Shown piece after piece: positions 6,259 through 8,485 of a stretch of 8,485 nucleotides of DNA. Position 1 is the stretch's first letter; every line of letters starts with the position of its first letter. The notes beneath the pieces are model-generated. The model saw nothing but the letters and a program-made list of their open reading frames with translations, searched no databases and had not been told where the DNA came from. A program made the translations under genes and the position numbers. Origin of the DNA: Bacilli bacterium (GTDB lineage Bacteria; Bacillota_I; Bacilli_A; RFN20; CAG-288); contig JALFLX010000111.1 of NCBI GenBank assembly GCA_022774485.1, positions 1-8,485 on the forward strand, in the 5' to 3' direction.

Positions 6259-8485
6259 TGATAGAGATTCAAGAGCTGAAGAAAAGATTCGGGGAGCATG
6301 AGGTGTTGAAAGGAATCTCTTTTGTGTTTCAAGAGAGAGGGCTATATGTCATTGAAGGAAAAAGCGGAAGTGGAAAGACAACACTGCTCACCATTTTGGG
6401 TGGAATGGAAGAAGACTATGAAGGAAGTGTTAAGGTATTCTCAAAAGAACTATCCTCAATGACAGAAAAAGAAAAGGAAGATTATCGCTACAGCAAAATC
6501 TCTTTTGTCTTTCAGGATTTCTGCTCTAAAGAAGAAGAGACCCTTGAGGAGAATCTGATGAAAATCTTAGATATTCAATCTCTTTCTCAAGATGAGAAGC
6601 AGAGGAAGATTGATTCTCTTCTCTCGTCAGTCGGATTAAAAAACAAGAAAAAAATGACATTTCAGGACTTATCAGGAGGGGAGAAAAAAAGAGCATCTCT
6701 TGTCAGAGGCCTACTGAAAGACACTCCGATTCTTCTATTAGATGAGCCTGTCGCTTCTCTTAATGAGAACTATCGAGCAGAAGTTGAAAAATTACTTTTA
6801 AGGGAAAGTGAAAAACGACTTGTCATCTACATCACTCACGAGATTGAAAATCTCCCCGAAGAAGCAAATGTTCTCACTTTGATAGATGGAAGACTTAAGC
6901 TTGCAAAGCAAGGGAAGGAGTATCACAAAGCATCCCTTGTCAACATGCCGCTTAGAAAGAAAGTGCCATTTCAAACGATGTTTCGTTCATCTTTGATGTA
7001 TCTAAAAAGTCATCTTCGCTTCACGCTTCTCACATTGTTTTCGTTTATTATTTCTCTCTTTGCAATCTCATTTTCCTTTGAACTTTCGATGAACATTTCC
7101 AATTCTTTGATTGCTTCTCTCTCTTCTTATATGGAGTCGGATTGTATGGTTCTCTCCTCTTCTGAGGATGGAATCTATCAAGAGAGAAAAGAAGCAAAAA
7201 AAGAAGTCTATGATTCTCTTGTCGAGTCGTTTCCAGAGGATATTATCGCCACAGGGGAATACTTCATCACTCCGATTGATGAAATTTTAAAATCGCAAGG
7301 AATTTCAATCTTGTATCAAAGCCAAAGCGTGAGAGTGAAAAAGCTCTCGCTTCAATCATTCTTAAGCGCCTCTCTTTTTGAAGAAGAAGGATTAGAAATG
7401 GATTCTTCTTTCCAAGAAGAGGATGTCGCTTTGCTTCTTAGCGAAGATATTTTGAAAGTGATGTTCCAGCTTCTAAACGGCTATCAATCGAGTATGGAGA
7501 TTCAAAAGATTGTGAATCAGATCAACACTAGTTTAATCAATCAAAACTGTTCTTTATACTTCAAGACGTATCGGACAGACTGGTCTTATGAATGTGAATA
7601 TTCATTTCCAATCAAAAAAGTGTTTCTTGGAGAACAAGCTAAAATCATCACAACAAACAGAGACTTTCCGACATTTTTTGTCTCTAAAGTACTTCATTTT
7701 CAATCCTTAGAAATCGGCGATGAGAGTAAAGTCCCCTGGACTTTGTATCATGAGCGTATCCTGCGCCTTTTCCCAGATCACAACGCTTCTTTTCTCGCTT
7801 CTTTTTTAAAAGACCCTCGTTTTGATTCCTACACCGTAGCTTTGAGAAAAGAAGAACCCTATTACCAAGAAAAAGATTCCAAGACACACAATCGAGTCAG
7901 CATCTACACTTCCTATCAAAAAAGAGTTTCTTATGCTGATGTGGAAAAGATGAGAAAAGAAAATTCGGATATCATCTCTCATGTCGAATATTCCACTCCA
8001 GTCTACACCCAGACGGCAAACGGGTTGATTTCAGGGTTCACAAAGCCGTTTTTCTTCTCCAAATACAAAGATGAGTTGAACATGATTCAAGATGAGAACT
8101 GCTTCAGCGATGTCGATTTTGGAAGCTTTCAATCCTCTGTGATCGAAGTGTCTCCTCACGTGTTAAAAGCCGATCTTCTCTCCTCCGCTTCAAACACCGG
8201 CATCACTTTTCAAACACTGCAAAAAGATCAGTTATGCTATGGAAGAGAACCAGTCACAATCGATGAGATAGTCATCTCAGAAGCGTTAGCGAAAGAGCTT
8301 TTTCAAAGAGAAACAGATGCGATAGAAGAAACTCTTTATTCTTTGGCGTTGACTGGTTCTTCTCCCGTGGGGGAGGTGTTTCAAAATAAGTTTCTTGAAG
8401 GTTCTTTCACCATTGTCGGGATTCAAAGAGGAGAGCGGTATTTCTTAGCGCACGAGAGCTTGTTTCCTCTCTGTTATTTCTTCCA
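6258..8485 (+). CDS. Fused ABC ATPase-permease, MacB/FtsX-like, second of the pair (3' end outside the window)
   Basis: The frame is open from ATG 6258 to the window edge: 742 residues without a stop. The ATPase domain has Walker A GKSGSGKT (34-41, same position as in its neighbour), Q-loop VFQ with Gln86, signature LSGGE (138-142), Walker B ILLLDEP (158-164, catalytic Glu163) and switch His194; all catalytic residues are present. TM1 spans about 255-277 (FTLLTLFSFIISLFAISFSF). The remaining 465 residues are one large extracytoplasmic region rich in Ser, Glu and Phe. EIVISEALAKEL (670-681) and FTIVGI (717-722) match the conserved MacB-type core motifs seen upstream, but they lie about 300 residues further from TM1 than in the first protein. 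By analogy TM2-TM4 should follow, giving roughly 940-950 residues in all (inference). Because of the start overlap with its paralogue the two probably form a heterodimer. The substrate is not evident. Confidence 0.9.
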   Translation, partial: MIEIQELKKRFGEHEVLKGISFVFQERGLYVIEGKSGSGKTTLLTILGGMEEDYEGSVKVFSKELSSMTEKEKEDYRYSKISFVFQDFCSKEEETLEENLMKILDIQSLSQDEKQRKIDSLLSSVGLKNKKKMTFQDLSGGEKKRASLVRGLLKDTPILLLDEPVASLNENYRAEVEKLLLRESEKRLVIYITHEIENLPEEANVLTLIDGRLKLAKQGKEYHKASLVNMPLRKKVPFQTMFRSSLMYLKSHLRFTLLTLFSFIISLFAISFSFELSMNISNSLIASLSSYMESDCMVLSSSEDGIYQERKEAKKEVYDSLVESFPEDIIATGEYFITPIDEILKSQGISILYQSQSVRVKKLSLQSFLSASLFEEEGLEMDSSFQEEDVALLLSEDILKVMFQLLNGYQSSMEIQKIVNQINTSLINQNCSLYFKTYRTDWSYECEYSFPIKKVFLGEQAKIITTNRDFPTFFVSKVLHFQSLEIGDESKVPWTLYHERILRLFPDHNASFLASFLKDPRFDSYTVALRKEEPYYQEKDSKTHNRVSIYTSYQKRVSYADVEKMRKENSDIISHVEYSTPVYTQTANGLISGFTKPFFFSKYKDELNMIQDENCFSDVDFGSFQSSVIEVSPHVLKADLLSSASNTGITFQTLQKDQLCYGREPVTIDEIVISEALAKELFQRETDAIEETLYSLALTGSSPVGEVFQNKFLEGSFTIVGIQRGERYFLAHESLFPLCYFF

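Noticed and set aside
5976..6332. 118-residue minus-strand ORF
   Set aside because: It is Lys/Arg-rich because it reads the complement of Phe/Leu/Ser-rich transmembrane codons of the first ABC protein; no ribosome site or family resemblance.
7684..7887. 67-residue minus-strand ORF
   Set aside because: It lies within the open frame of the second ABC protein and shows no coding signal of its own.
1..8485. Recoded TGA (Mollicutes code 4)
   Set aside because: TGA ends mutL, miaA, folD and the first ABC gene right after conserved C-terminal motifs or at coupled starts, and tryptophans are TGG.

Overview
The window reads entirely on the + strand as one tightly packed array of six genes with almost no intergenic DNA. 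It looks like a low-to-moderate GC Bacillota genome (AGGAGG-type ribosome sites, mutL followed by miaA, endonuclease-type MutL). TGA ends four of the five genes whose ends are visible (mutL, miaA, folD and the first ABC gene; fhs ends in TAG), so this is not a Mycoplasma/Spiroplasma-type recoded genome. An uncultured member of the Erysipelotrichales/RF39-like Bacilli would fit the gene content and the divergent sequences, but that placement is a guess.

Layout: (1) 2-997, the C-terminal part of mutL (mismatch-repair endonuclease), cut by the left edge. (2) 994-1893, miaA (tRNA dimethylallyltransferase), starting at a TTG that overlaps the mutL stop. (3) 1886-3478, fhs (formate-tetrahydrofolate ligase), overlapping miaA by 8 bases. 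(4) 3486-4286, a divergent folD (methylene-THF dehydrogenase/cyclohydrolase family). (5) 4306-6258, a fused ATPase-permease ABC protein of MacB-like architecture. (6) 6258 to beyond the right edge, a second and larger paralogous ATPase-permease, overlapping the first by one base. The last ORF is open through the whole right end (742 codons seen).

How the genes work together: MutL and MiaA are the usual pair of housekeeping genes (mismatch repair; A37 tRNA modification). Fhs and FolD form a one-carbon module that supplies and interconverts 10-formyl-, methenyl- and methylene-tetrahydrofolate for purines, fMet-tRNA and thymidylate. The two ABC genes look like the two halves of one heterodimeric transporter or mechanotransmission complex; the substrate is not evident. 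No terminator or convincing promoter is visible between genes, so all six could be cotranscribed.

Main points for a second look: a perfect 10-bp inverted repeat that covers the start codon of the first ABC gene, which has no normal ribosome site; a FolD whose N-terminal catalytic motifs are largely lost while its dinucleotide-binding half is intact; and a large extracytoplasmic insertion in the second ABC protein that its paralogue lacks. There is no RNA gene, CRISPR array, insertion sequence or non-coding stretch of more than 20 bases.
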